From Brevibacterium sp. XM4083 (lineage in GTDB: Bacteria > Actinomycetota > Actinomycetes > Actinomycetales > Brevibacteriaceae), in the NCBI RefSeq assembly GCF_006489205.2, contig NZ_VFYR02000002.1, positions 737,352 to 801,351 on the forward strand: a DNA stretch of 64,000 nt. The letters run 5' to 3'. A program made the translations under genes and the position numbers. Numbering within the stretch: the stretch's first letter is position 1; each line of letters opens with the position of its first letter. Under the pieces are notes generated by a model. It had not been told where the DNA came from. It did not search any database and saw only the letters and a list, made by a program, of their open reading frames with translations. Shown here one piece after another: positions 17,101 to 25,290 of this stretch.

Positions 17101-18118
17101 CGACACGATGGTCGCGAGCTACGAACTCGGCCACGGGTGGATGCGCGCGGGCCGGGCGAAGGTCGGCAAACGGGCGTTCCTCGGCAACTCGGGCATCGCC
17201 TCACCGGGCAGGCGGGTGCCGAAGAACGCGCTCGTCGCCGTGCTCTCGGCAGCCCCGGCGAAGGCGAAGAAGGGCTCCTCGTGGCTCGGGTCTCCCCCGG
17301 TGCAGCTGCGCCGGGCCGCCGTCGACGCCGACGAAGCGCTCACCTACGCCCCGAAGCTCGGCGTGAAGATCGCCCGCGGCATCTTCGAGACGCTGCGGAT
17401 CACCTCGGTGATGGTCGGCGGCGCGCTCGTCGCCGCAGTCATCCTCACGATCATCGCCCTCCTCGGCGTCCCCGGCGGACCGGCCTCCCCGGCCGGCGGC
17501 TTCCTCGCCTCCGTCGGGCTCGCCCTCCTCACCTCCGGGGTCGTCATGATGGTCGCCGGCGCAGTGGCCGCGGGCTTGGCGGTCATCGCGAAATGGGTCT
17601 TCGTCGGCCGGATCAGCCCCGGGGACCACCCGCTGTGGTCGTCGTTCATCTGGCGCGGCGAAGTCGCCGATTGCTTCGTCGAACTCGTCGCCGCCCCCTG
17701 GTTCACCCGCAACGCCGTGGGCACCCCGGCGATCGTGTGGTACCTGCGCGCGATGGGGGCGAGGATCGGGCACGGCGTGTGGTGCGAGTCGTACTGGCTG
17801 CCCGAGGCCGACCTCGTGCGCCTCGACGACAATTCGACGGTCAACCGCGGTTGCGTCGTCCAGACCCACCTCTTCCACGACCGGGTGATGAGCCTCGACG
17901 AGGTCACCCTCGAGGCCGGGGCGACGCTCGGACCCAACAGCGTCATCCTGCCCGCGGCGACCCTCGGGCAGAACGCGACGGTGGGGGCGACCTCGCTCGT
18001 CATGCGCGGCGAGTTCGTGCCGCCCCATGCGTACTTCAGCGGCAATCCTGTCATACCCTGGGTGGATGCACCTGAACTCCCTGAGCGCGCCCCGGTCGAG
18101 CACCCCGTCGATGCTTGA
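14183..18118 (+). CDS. Pls/PosA-type membrane nonribosomal peptide synthetase
   Basis: The 1311-residue protein matches the unusual poly-lysine synthetase architecture. An adenylation domain occupies about residues 20-500: FTSGSTGTPKGV near 152, FDASCEEMW with the amino-binding Asp near 210, NTYGPTEATVV near 291, GRADEQIKLGGRRIELGEI near 390 and the Lys of KTSGKVDR near 476. A carrier domain has the phosphopantetheine Ser in FTVGGGSLAAAQL near 537. No condensation or thioesterase domain follows. Instead there are about six membrane segments interleaved with three tandem blocks of left-handed beta-helix hexapeptides near 755-805, 960-1010 and 1210-1290. In Streptomyces albulus Pls these C-terminal blocks condense lysine iteratively. 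GTG is preceded by GGAAG. The substrate amino acid is not determined. Confidence 0.88.
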   Translation: MTEHAAQFPAQPRPREDRTLIDVLLETAGAHGDQPAIDDGRIVLSYSELIADIRDLALRLAEAGIGPGDKVGVRVPSGSVDLYVAILATMMLGAAYVPVDVDDPDERARTVFAEAAVTGVITEGRAIEARTARGPLERTEMRGPTPDDDCWVIFTSGSTGTPKGVAVSHRSAAAFVDAEAALFLAEEPLGPGDRVLAGLSVAFDASCEEMWLAWRHGACLVPAPRALVKSGMDLGPWLSSRGITVVSTVPTLAALWPAESLDAVRLLIFGGEACPPELARRLSDEGREVWNTYGPTEATVVACAALLDGTEPIRIGLPLDGWSLAVVDSAGAPVAEGETGELIIGGVGLARYLDPAKDAEKYAPMPSLGWERAYRSGDLVVNDPAGLIFVGRADEQIKLGGRRIELGEIDAALQALAGVEGAAAAVKTTPAGTDILVGYLASAAPDAQARIPAWEEALRAELPAALVPRLALIDELPTKTSGKVDRAALPWPMGGEAETADSTEVFDPATEWIADQWTAVLGSRPGADTDFFTVGGGSLAAAQLVSRLRGQHPSVTVGDIYAHPRFGALATLCLGDDGAAAPGPIREIGRTSKGMQAFQTLLAIPVHILGGVRWVVIAMVLANLANLLGADVPRTPWPVVITLFLVFVTAWGRMLISAGAARLLLAGLKPGVYPRSGWVHKRLWLAEHIADLAAAVSVASAPWVGWYAKLLGNRIGPDADLHSAPPVTGFLTLEGGAAIEPEVDLKGWWVDGDLLRIGTIVVGENATVGARSTLMPGTQIGAGALVEAGSAVTGKVRRNQIYSGSPAVRIGKAKKTWPAPPQRRRLPFLFYAAGSQFNAALPYLAAVPGLLLMVAVSGISVVENPWLVLAWSPVLACVWFVCTALFILISVRVLAIGMEEGEFPVRSARGYRVWATERLLDLARDLLFPLYASMLTPWWLRALGAKVGPGTEISTVVFVPKMTTIAAGAFLADDTMVASYELGHGWMRAGRAKVGKRAFLGNSGIASPGRRVPKNALVAVLSAAPAKAKKGSSWLGSPPVQLRRAAVDADEALTYAPKLGVKIARGIFETLRITSVMVGGALVAAVILTIIALLGVPGGPASPAGGFLASVGLALLTSGVVMMVAGAVAAGLAVIAKWVFVGRISPGDHPLWSSFIWRGEVADCFVELVAAPWFTRNAVGTPAIVWYLRAMGARIGHGVWCESYWLPEADLVRLDDNSTVNRGCVVQTHLFHDRVMSLDEVTLEAGATLGPNSVILPAATLGQNATVGATSLVMRGEFVPPHAYFSGNPVIPWVDAPELPERAPVEHPVDA

Positions 18119-19436
18119 TCCCTATACGCCGGGCGTCGGCAGTGCGGATCTGCTCATCGACCACTATGACATCGACCTCGACTACCGGATCGGGCCCAAC
18201 CGGTTGGCCGGGAAGGCGCGGCTGACCGGCCGGGTGCTCACGGAGACGTCGACGATCGTCCTCGATCTCACGGGGATGCGGGTGACGAAGGCGAGCGTCA
18301 ACGGCCGCAAGGTCCGCTACTCGCTGCGCGGGAAGAAGCTGCGGCTGAGCACCGAGGCGCTGGGGAAGAACCAGCCGGTGCGCATCGACATCGCCTACGA
18401 GGGCAATCCGCAGCCGGCGATCGGCACGTGGGGCGACATCGGCTGGGAGGAGCTCGAGGACGGCGTCCTCGTCGCCGGTCAGCCCGTCGGCGCCTCGACG
18501 TGGTTCCCGTGCAATGACCATCCCTCGAACAAGGCGAAGTTCCGGATCCGGGTGCTCACGGAGTCCGAGTACACGGTCGTGTCCAATGGCGACCTCGTCG
18601 AGAAGGTCCGCAAGGCCGGACGCACGGCGTGGACGTTCCAGTCGACGACACCGCTGGCGACGTACCTTGCGACCGTGCAGATCGGCCGGTACCGCAGCGC
18701 CGAGCTGCCCGCCCCGCCCGGTGTCGCCCCGAGCCCCGTGCCGCTGACGGTCTTCGCCGGTGAGGCCTGGCAGACCGCGGTCGCGCGCCTGCCCGTCCAG
18801 CACGCGATGATGACCCTCTTCGTCGACCGCTTCGGTCCCTACCCGTTCGACCGCTACGACGTCGTCGTGACGAACGAGGAGCTCGAGATCCCGCTCGAGT
18901 CGCAGCCGCTGTCCGTGCTCGGACCCAACCACCTCGGCCCCGAATGGGAGGCCGAACGGCTCGTCGCCCACGAGTTGGCCCACCAGTGGTTCGGCAATTC
19001 GCTCACCCCGAACAGTTGGTCGGACATCTGGCTCAACGAGGGCTTCGCGTGCTACGCCGAGTGGCTGTGGTCGGAGGAGACGGGGCTGATGAGCGCCGAC
19101 GAGTGGGCCCGGACCTGGCATCGGGCGCTCAGCGCCTCCCCGCAGGACATCGTGCTCGCCGATCCCGGGGGCCCCGACATGTTCGACGACCGCGTCTACA
19201 AGCGCGGGGCGCTCACCCTCCACGCTCTGCGGCTGACCCTCGGCGACGACGTCTTCTTCGCGTGCGTGCGCGAATGGACGACGCGGCACCGGCACGGCAA
19301 CGTCACGACGAGGGATTTCATCGACAGCGTCTCGCGCACGTCAGGGCGTGACATCGCCGAGGTGGTTCGTCCGTGGCTGACCGAGACCGCACTGCCGCCG
19401 CTGCCGTTACCCCAGCTGCCGCACGAGCAGGTCTGA
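18066..19436 (+). CDS. M1-family zinc aminopeptidase coupled to Pls gene
   Basis: A 456-residue gluzincin with the zinc site HELAHQWFGN near residue 302 and the second Glu in NEGFACYAEW about 20 residues later. The usual GAMEN exopeptidase motif is replaced by NEELEIPLESQ, as in other short actinobacterial M1 proteins. The N-terminal beta domain and catalytic domain are present; the long C-terminal helical domain of PepN is absent. No signal peptide is clear. The ATG at 18066 overlaps the end of the Pls gene by 53 bases; the ATG at 18111 would give an 8-base overlap and is a fair alternative. Overlap implies coupled expression, and trimming or degrading the Pls product is a reasonable inference. 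Confidence 0.85.
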   Translation: MHLNSLSAPRSSTPSMLDPYTPGVGSADLLIDHYDIDLDYRIGPNRLAGKARLTGRVLTETSTIVLDLTGMRVTKASVNGRKVRYSLRGKKLRLSTEALGKNQPVRIDIAYEGNPQPAIGTWGDIGWEELEDGVLVAGQPVGASTWFPCNDHPSNKAKFRIRVLTESEYTVVSNGDLVEKVRKAGRTAWTFQSTTPLATYLATVQIGRYRSAELPAPPGVAPSPVPLTVFAGEAWQTAVARLPVQHAMMTLFVDRFGPYPFDRYDVVVTNEELEIPLESQPLSVLGPNHLGPEWEAERLVAHELAHQWFGNSLTPNSWSDIWLNEGFACYAEWLWSEETGLMSADEWARTWHRALSASPQDIVLADPGGPDMFDDRVYKRGALTLHALRLTLGDDVFFACVREWTTRHRHGNVTTRDFIDSVSRTSGRDIAEVVRPWLTETALPPLPLPQLPHEQV

Positions 19437-20123
19437 GTCGCCGCTGCGCCCGACGGGTGCGAATCCGCGGCTGCGGTAGAGGTGGGCGGCGCCGTTGCCG
19501 TCCTCGACGGCGAGGCTGACAGCGCGGACCCTGGAGAGCCGGGCGAGCGTGAGGAGGACGTCGAGGAGGGCCCCGCCGATCCCCTGCCCCTGGTAGGCGG
19601 GGAGCACGGCGATCGAGAGCTCCGGGATGTCGGCGGCGACCCACCCGTAGCCGGCGAACGGCGCGGTGGCCTCTTCACCGGCCTCGTCTCCGACCTCGGC
19701 GACGAAGTCCGCCTGACCCGATTCGTCCTCGACCACCTCGGCGATGGCCCCGCCGTCTTCGGAATCGTCGTCGACGACGCTCGAGGCGATGACGGTCGAG
19801 TGGGGCTCGAGCCCGGCGATGAACGTCGCGTCCGCGGGAGCCTCCTCGTCGCCGGGGATCGCGGCGGGGTCGGCATAGCGCAGCCACGCAAGGCCGACGA
19901 TCTCCTCCCCGGCCTCGTCGTAGCAGGCCACGGCGAGGTCGCCTCGGCGTCCCCAGTCTGAGAAGTACGCCCGCGCATCGGGTCGGTCGACGAGCTCGGC
20001 GCGCGGAATCGTCGGCTTGTCCATCGACCAGTTGAAGGCGAGGTCGACGAAGGGGACGAACACCTCGTCGGGGGTGTCGGCCGGCAGGGGCCGGATCCGG
20101 GTGCGCAGATCGTGCTCGCTCAT
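19407..20123 (-). CDS. GNAT family N-acetyltransferase
   Basis: A 238-residue protein whose last third is a GNAT core: ELSIAVLPAYQGQGIGGALLDVLL is the strand 4 and acetyl-CoA pyrophosphate loop (Q/RxxGxG/A), and AVSLAVEDGNGAAHLYRSRGF the motif B strand and helix. The first two thirds are acidic, with a Glu/Asp-rich insert around residues 125-160. Substrate unknown. ATG overlaps the MATE stop codon (ATGA), so it is translated after the MATE gene; its 3' end overlaps the convergent M1 gene by 30 bases. Confidence 0.82.
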   Translation of the reverse strand: MSEHDLRTRIRPLPADTPDEVFVPFVDLAFNWSMDKPTIPRAELVDRPDARAYFSDWGRRGDLAVACYDEAGEEIVGLAWLRYADPAAIPGDEEAPADATFIAGLEPHSTVIASSVVDDDSEDGGAIAEVVEDESGQADFVAEVGDEAGEEATAPFAGYGWVAADIPELSIAVLPAYQGQGIGGALLDVLLTLARLSRVRAVSLAVEDGNGAAHLYRSRGFAPVGRSGDSDLLVRQLG

Positions 20124-21436
20124 GTCAGTCCCTTCTCTACCGCGGTGCGGATCCAGGTGTGGTTGCGCACGCGCCAGCCCAGGGTGAGCGCGCGCAGGCC
20201 GATGAAGCCGAGGCAGAAGGTCGCCCACAGTCCCAGCGCGCCCGGCCACAGCGCGGTGATGGGGATGAGGACGAGGGCGTAGCCGATGACGGCGACGAGC
20301 TGGGCCAGGGCGAGGTAGCGGGCGTCCTCGGCGCCCATGAGGACCCCGTCGAGGACGAAGACGTACCCGGCGATCGGCATGCCGAGGGCGAGGATCGGCA
20401 GGAGCCCGGTCAGCGTCGCGATGACGGCGGGGTCGGAGGAGAAGACGCGCGGGATGAGGCCGGAGCCGGCGAAGAGGACGAGCCCGACGATGATCCCGAA
20501 GACGATGCCCCAGAGGATGAGGCGGCGGTTGATCGCGGCGACGGCCTCGACGTTCCGCGCTCCGAGCTGGAGGCCGATGAGGGCCTGACCGGCGATCGCG
20601 AGGGAGTCGAGGGCGAGCGCGAGGGCGAAGAAGAGGCTCTGGGCGACCTGGATCGCCGCGAGCTCCGTCGTGCCGGCTGCGGTGGCGAGGACGACGAGGA
20701 CGATGAGGGACGCACGCAGGCTCGCGTTGCGCACGAGCAGCCAGCCGGAGGTCTTCGCCGAGGAGAGGACACCGGCCCAGTGGGGGCGGAAGCTCGCGTG
20801 GAAGCGGCGGGCCGCGCGGAGGCTGATGAGGAGGTAGACGGCGCACATGCCGGCCTGCGCGACGACGGTGCCGAGCGCGGATCCGGCGACGCCGAGGCCG
20901 AGGCCGTAGATGAAGAGGGCGTTGAGACCGATGTTCGCGACACAGCCGACGGCGGCGACGACGAGCGGGGTACGGGTGTCCTGGAGTCCGCGCAGCAGCC
21001 CGGTCGCGGCGATGACGACGAGCATGAACGGCAGTCCCCACCACGAGATCGCCAGATATGTCTGTGCCCCGGACGCGACCGCGGCTGCCGGTCCGAACGC
21101 GGCGATCGCCGTCGACAGCAGCGGCAGTCCGGCGACGAGGAGCGCCACCGAGGTGACGAGGGCGAGCCAGATGCCGTCGAAGCCGGCCCCGACGGCACCG
21201 CGGATGTCCCCGGCGCCCATCCGCTTGGCCACCCGCGGAGTCGTCGCATAGGCGAGGAAGATCATCAGTCCGAGCACGGTCTGGAGGATCGTCGAGGCGA
21301 TCGCGAGTGATCCGAGGGCATCGGCGCCGAGGTGGCCGACCATGGCCGTGTCGGTGAGCAGGAAGATCGGTTCGGCGATGAGCGCGCCGAGAGCCGGCAG
21401 CGCCAGCCGAAGTATGTCCCTGTCGATCGCTGCCAC
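20120..21436 (-). CDS. MATE family efflux transporter (DinF-like)
   Basis: About 438 residues with 12 hydrophobic segments. Segment 1 contains ALPALGALIAEPIFLLTDTAMVGHLG, the hallmark of DinF-type MATE proteins, and the second half repeats the pattern (NASLRASLIVLVVLATAAGTTELAAIQVAQSLFF). MATE proteins export cationic drugs or metabolites in exchange for Na+ or H+. GTG at 21436 gives the normal family length; no strong ribosome site is present and other starts are possible. With the downstream acetyltransferase it may form a small detoxification operon. Confidence 0.85.
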   Translation of the reverse strand: MAAIDRDILRLALPALGALIAEPIFLLTDTAMVGHLGADALGSLAIASTILQTVLGLMIFLAYATTPRVAKRMGAGDIRGAVGAGFDGIWLALVTSVALLVAGLPLLSTAIAAFGPAAAVASGAQTYLAISWWGLPFMLVVIAATGLLRGLQDTRTPLVVAAVGCVANIGLNALFIYGLGLGVAGSALGTVVAQAGMCAVYLLISLRAARRFHASFRPHWAGVLSSAKTSGWLLVRNASLRASLIVLVVLATAAGTTELAAIQVAQSLFFALALALDSLAIAGQALIGLQLGARNVEAVAAINRRLILWGIVFGIIVGLVLFAGSGLIPRVFSSDPAVIATLTGLLPILALGMPIAGYVFVLDGVLMGAEDARYLALAQLVAVIGYALVLIPITALWPGALGLWATFCLGFIGLRALTLGWRVRNHTWIRTAVEKGLT

Positions 21437-21486
21437 GCCTGCGAGTCTATCCAATCGCAGGTGCGGCGGCGATGAACGGGGCGGGC

Positions 21487-22686
21487 TCAGACGACTTCGA
21501 AGAGCCCGGCAGCACCCTGCCCGCCGCCGATGCACATCGTCACGACGACGTACTTGACGCCGCGGCGCTTGCCTTCGATGAGGGCATGGCCGACGAGGCG
21601 GGCCCCGGTCATCCCGTAGGGGTGGCCGACGGAGATGCCGCCGCCGTCGACGTTGTAGCGTTCCGGGTCGATGCCGAGCCGGTCCCGGCAGTAGAGGGCC
21701 TGGACAGCGAAGGCCTCGTTGAGCTCCCAGAGGCCGATGTCGTCGATCGTCAGACCGTGACGCTCGAGGAGCTTCGGCACGGCGAAGACGGGACCGATGC
21801 CCATCTCGTCCGGGGCCACGCCGGCCACGGCCATGCCGCGGTAGATGCCGAGCGGGCTGAGTCCGCGGCGGGACGCCTCGGTGTCGGACATGAGGACGGC
21901 CGCCGAAGCGCCGTCGGAGAGCTGGGAGGCGTTGCCGGCGGTGACGCTCGGATGCTGCGAGGCGACGCCGGGGTCGAGGACAGGCTTGAGTCCGGCGAGG
22001 CCCTCGAGGGTGGTCTCGGGGCGGTTGCCCTCGTCCTGGGTGAGCGTGACCTCTTCGGTCGAGGTCTCCCCCGTCGCCTTGTCGACGACGACCTTCGTCG
22101 TGGGCAGCGGCACGATCTCCGCGTCGAAGCGTCCGGCGGCCTGCGCGGCGGCGGTGCGCTTCTGCGATTCGAGGGAGTAGGCGTCCTGCTCCTCGCGGCT
22201 GACCCCGTAGCGTTCGGCGACGATCTCCGCGGTTGCGAGCATCGGGTAGTAGATGCCGGGCACGTTCTCCTCGAGCCACGGATCCTTCGCCCGGAAGGTG
22301 TTCATGTGCTCGTTCTGGACGAGCGAGATCGATTCGACGCCGCCGCCGACGGCGATCGACTGTCCGTCGACGATGATCTGCTTGGCCGCGGTCGCGATCG
22401 CCATGAGCCCCGAGGCGCACTGGCGGTCGACGGACATCCCGGCCACGGTGACGGGGAGGCCGGCGCGCAGGGCGGCCTGGCGTCCGATGTTCGTGCTCTG
22501 GCTGCCCTGTTGGAGGGCCGAGCCCATGATGACGTCGTCGACCTCCGCGCCGTCGACGCCGGCGCGCTCGACGGCGTGGGCGATCGCGTGGCCGGCCAGC
22601 TCCTGGGCCTGCGTGTCGTTGAAGGCGCCGCGGTAGGCGCGTCCGATCGGGGTTCTGGCGGTGGAGACGATGACGGCGTCGACCAT
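21487..22686 (-). CDS. Acetyl-CoA C-acyltransferase (thiolase)
   Basis: The 399-residue length is standard. The acyl-binding Cys lies at residue 90 in DRQCASGL, the catalytic His in [10 protein letters not shown] and the second Cys in [11 protein letters not shown] near the C-terminus. VESIS and the GGGISVGHP loop are typical of degradative or short-chain thiolases. The enzyme cleaves 3-ketoacyl-CoA or condenses acetyl-CoA. The neighbouring SDR gene (22830) encodes a 3-oxoacyl reductase, and together they could make or degrade 3-hydroxyacyl units, but no synthase (PhaC) or hydratase is present in the window. Confidence 0.92.
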   Translation of the reverse strand: MVDAVIVSTARTPIGRAYRGAFNDTQAQELAGHAIAHAVERAGVDGAEVDDVIMGSALQQGSQSTNIGRQAALRAGLPVTVAGMSVDRQCASGLMAIATAAKQIIVDGQSIAVGGGVESISLVQNEHMNTFRAKDPWLEENVPGIYYPMLATAEIVAERYGVSREEQDAYSLESQKRTAAAQAAGRFDAEIVPLPTTKVVVDKATGETSTEEVTLTQDEGNRPETTLEGLAGLKPVLDPGVASQHPSVTAGNASQLSDGASAAVLMSDTEASRRGLSPLGIYRGMAVAGVAPDEMGIGPVFAVPKLLERHGLTIDDIGLWELNEAFAVQALYCRDRLGIDPERYNVDGGGISVGHPYGMTGARLVGHALIEGKRRGVKYVVVTMCIGGGQGAAGLFEVV

Positions 22687-22719
22687 GACTGTCCTGCTTC
22701 CCTCGTGGCGATGGATGGT

Positions 22720-22780
22720 GGGGTGGTGCGGTTGCGGGGTGGTGCGGTTGCGGGGTGGTGCGGTTGCGGGGTGGTGCCGG
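22720..22780. repeat. 16-bp tandem repeat, about 3.8 copies
   Basis: The unit GGGGTGGTGCGGTTGC occurs head to tail at 22720, 22736 and 22752, with a partial fourth copy from 22768. It sits in the 143-base gap between the SDR stop and the thiolase start, about 35 bases upstream of the thiolase ATG. Such purine-rich G tracts are prone to slippage and may affect thiolase expression. Confidence 0.8.
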
Positions 22781-22829
22781 CGCCCCGATCAGCTGCGGGG
22801 GCCGGGTCTGGCGCGGGGACGGTCCCCGA

Positions 22830-23573
22830 TCAGTTCCGGGGGCCGCCGGCGACGTAGATGACCTGACCGGAGACGAATCCCGCGCCCTCGGAGACGAGGA
22901 ACGACGCGGTGTTCGCGATGTCGTCGGGGGTGCCGGCACGGCCGACGGGGATCTGGCTGATCGCCGCCTTCTTGAAGTCGGCGAAGTCGACGCCCACTCG
23001 CTCGGCTGTCGCCTTCGTCATGTCGGTCTCGATGAAGCCGGGGGCGATCGCATTGGCGGTGACGCCGAACTTCCCGAGTTCGATCGCCCACGTCTTTGTC
23101 ATGCCCTGGATGCCGGCCTTCGCCGCGGAGTAGTTCGTCTGTCCGCGGTTGCCGAGCGCCGAGGTCGACGACATCGACACGATCCGCCCGAACTTCTCGG
23201 CGACCATGTGCTCCTGAACCGCCTTGGCCATGAGGAACGCCCCGCCGAGGTGGACGGAGAGCACCTTCTCGAACTCCTCGTAGCTCATCTTGAAGAGGAG
23301 GTTGTCGCGGAGGATGCCGGCGTTGTTGATGAGCACGGTGGGAGCACCGAGGCGGTCGGCCACCTCGGCGACGGCGGTAACCACGGACGCTTCGTCCGAG
23401 ACATCGGCGGCGAGTCCGATCGCCTCGCCCCCGGCTGCGGTGATCGCGTCGACGGTGTCGTCGGTCGGCCCCATGTCGAGGACGGCGACCTTGAGCCCGT
23501 CGGCGCTGAGCTTCTTCGCGATCGCGGCGCCGATGCCGCGTCCGCCGCCGGTGACGATTGCTGTGCGTGCCAT
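22830..23573 (-). CDS. 3-oxoacyl-ACP/CoA reductase (FabG-like SDR)
   Basis: The 247-residue protein is a classical short-chain dehydrogenase: cofactor loop TGGGRGIG at residues 8-15, NNAG, the catalytic Ser in SMSSTSALGN, and YSAAK with the Tyr/Lys pair. PGFIETDM and the C-terminal GQVIYVAGG are typical of FabG and PhaB-like reductases using NADPH. ATG is preceded by AAGGAGTCATCC. Its gene is upstream in transcription of nothing else on this strand except the thiolase, which is transcribed after the repeat-containing gap; a two-gene fatty-acyl unit is plausible. Confidence 0.88.
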   Translation of the reverse strand: MARTAIVTGGGRGIGAAIAKKLSADGLKVAVLDMGPTDDTVDAITAAGGEAIGLAADVSDEASVVTAVAEVADRLGAPTVLINNAGILRDNLLFKMSYEEFEKVLSVHLGGAFLMAKAVQEHMVAEKFGRIVSMSSTSALGNRGQTNYSAAKAGIQGMTKTWAIELGKFGVTANAIAPGFIETDMTKATAERVGVDFADFKKAAISQIPVGRAGTPDDIANTASFLVSEGAGFVSGQVIYVAGGPRN

Positions 23574-23767
23574 GGATGACTCCTTCAGTGACGGATCATG
23601 GGGCGGTCAGTGGCGGAGGGCGAGGCGATCGTTCTCTGTGATGCACACCTCACTGCCGCTTCCTCCCACTGTAGACCATCACTGAACGAATGATTGCTCA
23701 CCGGTCGGCCGCCTCGGCGCGTACGGGGTCATGGAGGACACCGACACGAGCGCGCGACTCCCCTGCC

Positions 23768-24340
23768 CCACCGACGCCCCGAACCGGCAACTACGCCGTC
23801 ACCCGGCAATGACGCCGTCACACGACAGCCACCACTCCATCGACGCCCTCAACCGGCAAATACGCGCTTAGCAGACGGCGTATTTGTCGGTTCACCGCGT
23901 CGAAGCCCAGTTCCACCCCGCGCACTGCACCGAGGCGGCTGGACCGACGCCCCGAACCGACCGCGACGCCCCCAACCGACACATACGCGGTCAGCCGACA
24001 ACCACCACTCCACCGACGCTCTCAACCGACAAATACGCGCTTAGCAGACGGCGTATTTGTCGGTTCACCGCGTCGAAGCCCAGTTCCACCCCGCGCACTG
24101 CACCGAGGCGGCCGGACCAACGCCCCGAACCGACCGCGACGCCGTCAACCGGCAATGACGCGGTCACCCGACGGCCGGCACGCCACCGACGCCCCGAACC
24201 GACAAATACGCGGTTAGCAGACGGCGTATTTGTCGGTTCAGCGCGTCGAAGCCCAGTGCCGCCCAGCACACCGCACCGAGGCAGCCGCGTCGAAGCCCAG
24301 CGCCGCCCAGCACACCACTCCGACGCGGCCGGAGACGGCC
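23768..24340. repeat. 173-bp tandem array with internal palindromes
   Basis: Three palindromes of the form AACCGACAAATACGC...GCGTATTTGTCGGTT lie at 23851-23892, 24024-24065 and 24197-24238, spaced exactly 173 bases apart. The sequence between them is also repeated, including a CGCGTCGAAGCCCAG segment and a degenerate half-palindrome such as AACCGACACATACGCGGTC. A partial copy precedes the first unit (23768-23850) and a truncated one follows the third. The array fills most of the gap 23574-24365, in which I see no gene. Confidence 0.85.
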
Positions 24341-24365
24341 CTCCACCCGCGGCGGGGCAACCGGC

Positions 24366-24992
24366 CTACTCGTCGAGGAAGCGGGAGACGTCGCCGGCGC
24401 CGACGCGGGCGACCTCAGGGTACTTGCCGGTGAAGTCGATGACCGAGGTGGGCACGACGCCGGGGGTGCCGGAGTCGATGACGACGTCGACCTCGTGGCC
24501 GATCTGGTCCATGACGTCGTCGGCCTCGGTGAGCGGATCCTCGTCGCCGGGCAGGAGCAGGGTCGAGGAGAGGATCGGCTCGCCCATCGCCTCGACGAGA
24601 GCCAGAGCCGTCGTGTTCTGCGGGATCCGCGCGCCCACCGAGTGCTTCTTCGGGTGCATCATCCGCCGCGGCACCTCTTTCGTCGCCTTCATGATGAACG
24701 TGTACGGGCCCGGCGTCATCGACTTGATCGCCCGGAAGTCCGAGTTGTCGACGATGACGAACTGCCCGAGCTGCGCGAAGTCATGACACATGAGCGTGAA
24801 ATGGTGCTTGGAGTTCAGGTGCCGGATCCGCGTGATCCGCTCGATGCCGTCCTTGTTCTCCAGAGCGCACCCGAGCGCGTAGCACGAGTCCGTCGGATAG
24901 GCGATGAGTCCGCCGTCGCGCAGAACCTGCGCGGCACGCTCGATGAGTCGGGGCTGCGGGTTGTCAGGATGGATCTCAAGAAGTGTCGCCAT
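24366..24992 (-). CDS. L-threonylcarbamoyladenylate synthase family (Sua5/YciO/YrdC)
   Basis: A 208-residue protein with the YrdC fold: GGLIAYPTDSCYALGCALENKDGIERITRIR at residues 30-60 contains the PTD(T/S)xYGL-type substrate site, KHHFTLMC replaces the usual KxRP-type segment, and VGARIPQN and SSTLLLPGDEDP follow. It is single-domain and closest to the YciO branch. The enzyme class makes threonylcarbamoyl-AMP for t6A37 in tRNA; YciO members have weak or uncertain activity and may not be the main TsaC of the cell. It is a lone gene flanked by repeat arrays. Confidence 0.82.
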   Translation of the reverse strand: MATLLEIHPDNPQPRLIERAAQVLRDGGLIAYPTDSCYALGCALENKDGIERITRIRHLNSKHHFTLMCHDFAQLGQFVIVDNSDFRAIKSMTPGPYTFIMKATKEVPRRMMHPKKHSVGARIPQNTTALALVEAMGEPILSSTLLLPGDEDPLTEADDVMDQIGHEVDVVIDSGTPGVVPTSVIDFTGKYPEVARVGAGDVSRFLDE

Positions 24993-25057
24993 GCTTCATG
25001 GTAACCACGGCCGACGGTCCCTGTGAACGGCGCGGCCGTCGAGAAGATGCCCATCCG

Positions 25058-25290
25058 CCGAGGCGGTCGCCCGTGTTCGCAGGCGTCCAGTGGCTGTCCG
25101 GGCCCGACGTCCACTGAGGCGGTCGCCCAAATCCGCGGGCGTCCAGTGGCCGTCCGAACCCGACGGCCGCCGAGGCGGTCGCCCGAGTCTGCGGACGTTC
25201 AGTGGCCGCCCGCGTCTCCGCCCGTCCAGTGGCCGTCCGGGCCCGACGCCGCCGAGGCGGTCGCCTGCGCCCGCGGCTGTTCAGTGCCCG
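25058..25290. repeat. 56-bp tandem repeat array
   Basis: Units begin with CCGAGGCGGTCGCC (25058), CTGAGGCGGTCGCC (25114), CCGAGGCGGTCGCC (25170) and again at 25252, so the first two periods are 56 bases and the third is 82 because of an added segment. Each unit also carries CGTCCAGTGGCCGTCCG or a close variant and a GCCCGACG block. The array ends inside the 3' end of the AI-2E permease gene and explains most of the gap 24993-25280. Confidence 0.75.

Noticed and set aside
23851..24238. CRISPR-like palindromic repeats
   Set aside because: The 173-bp period has repeated, not unique, sequence between palindromes, and no cas gene is present.
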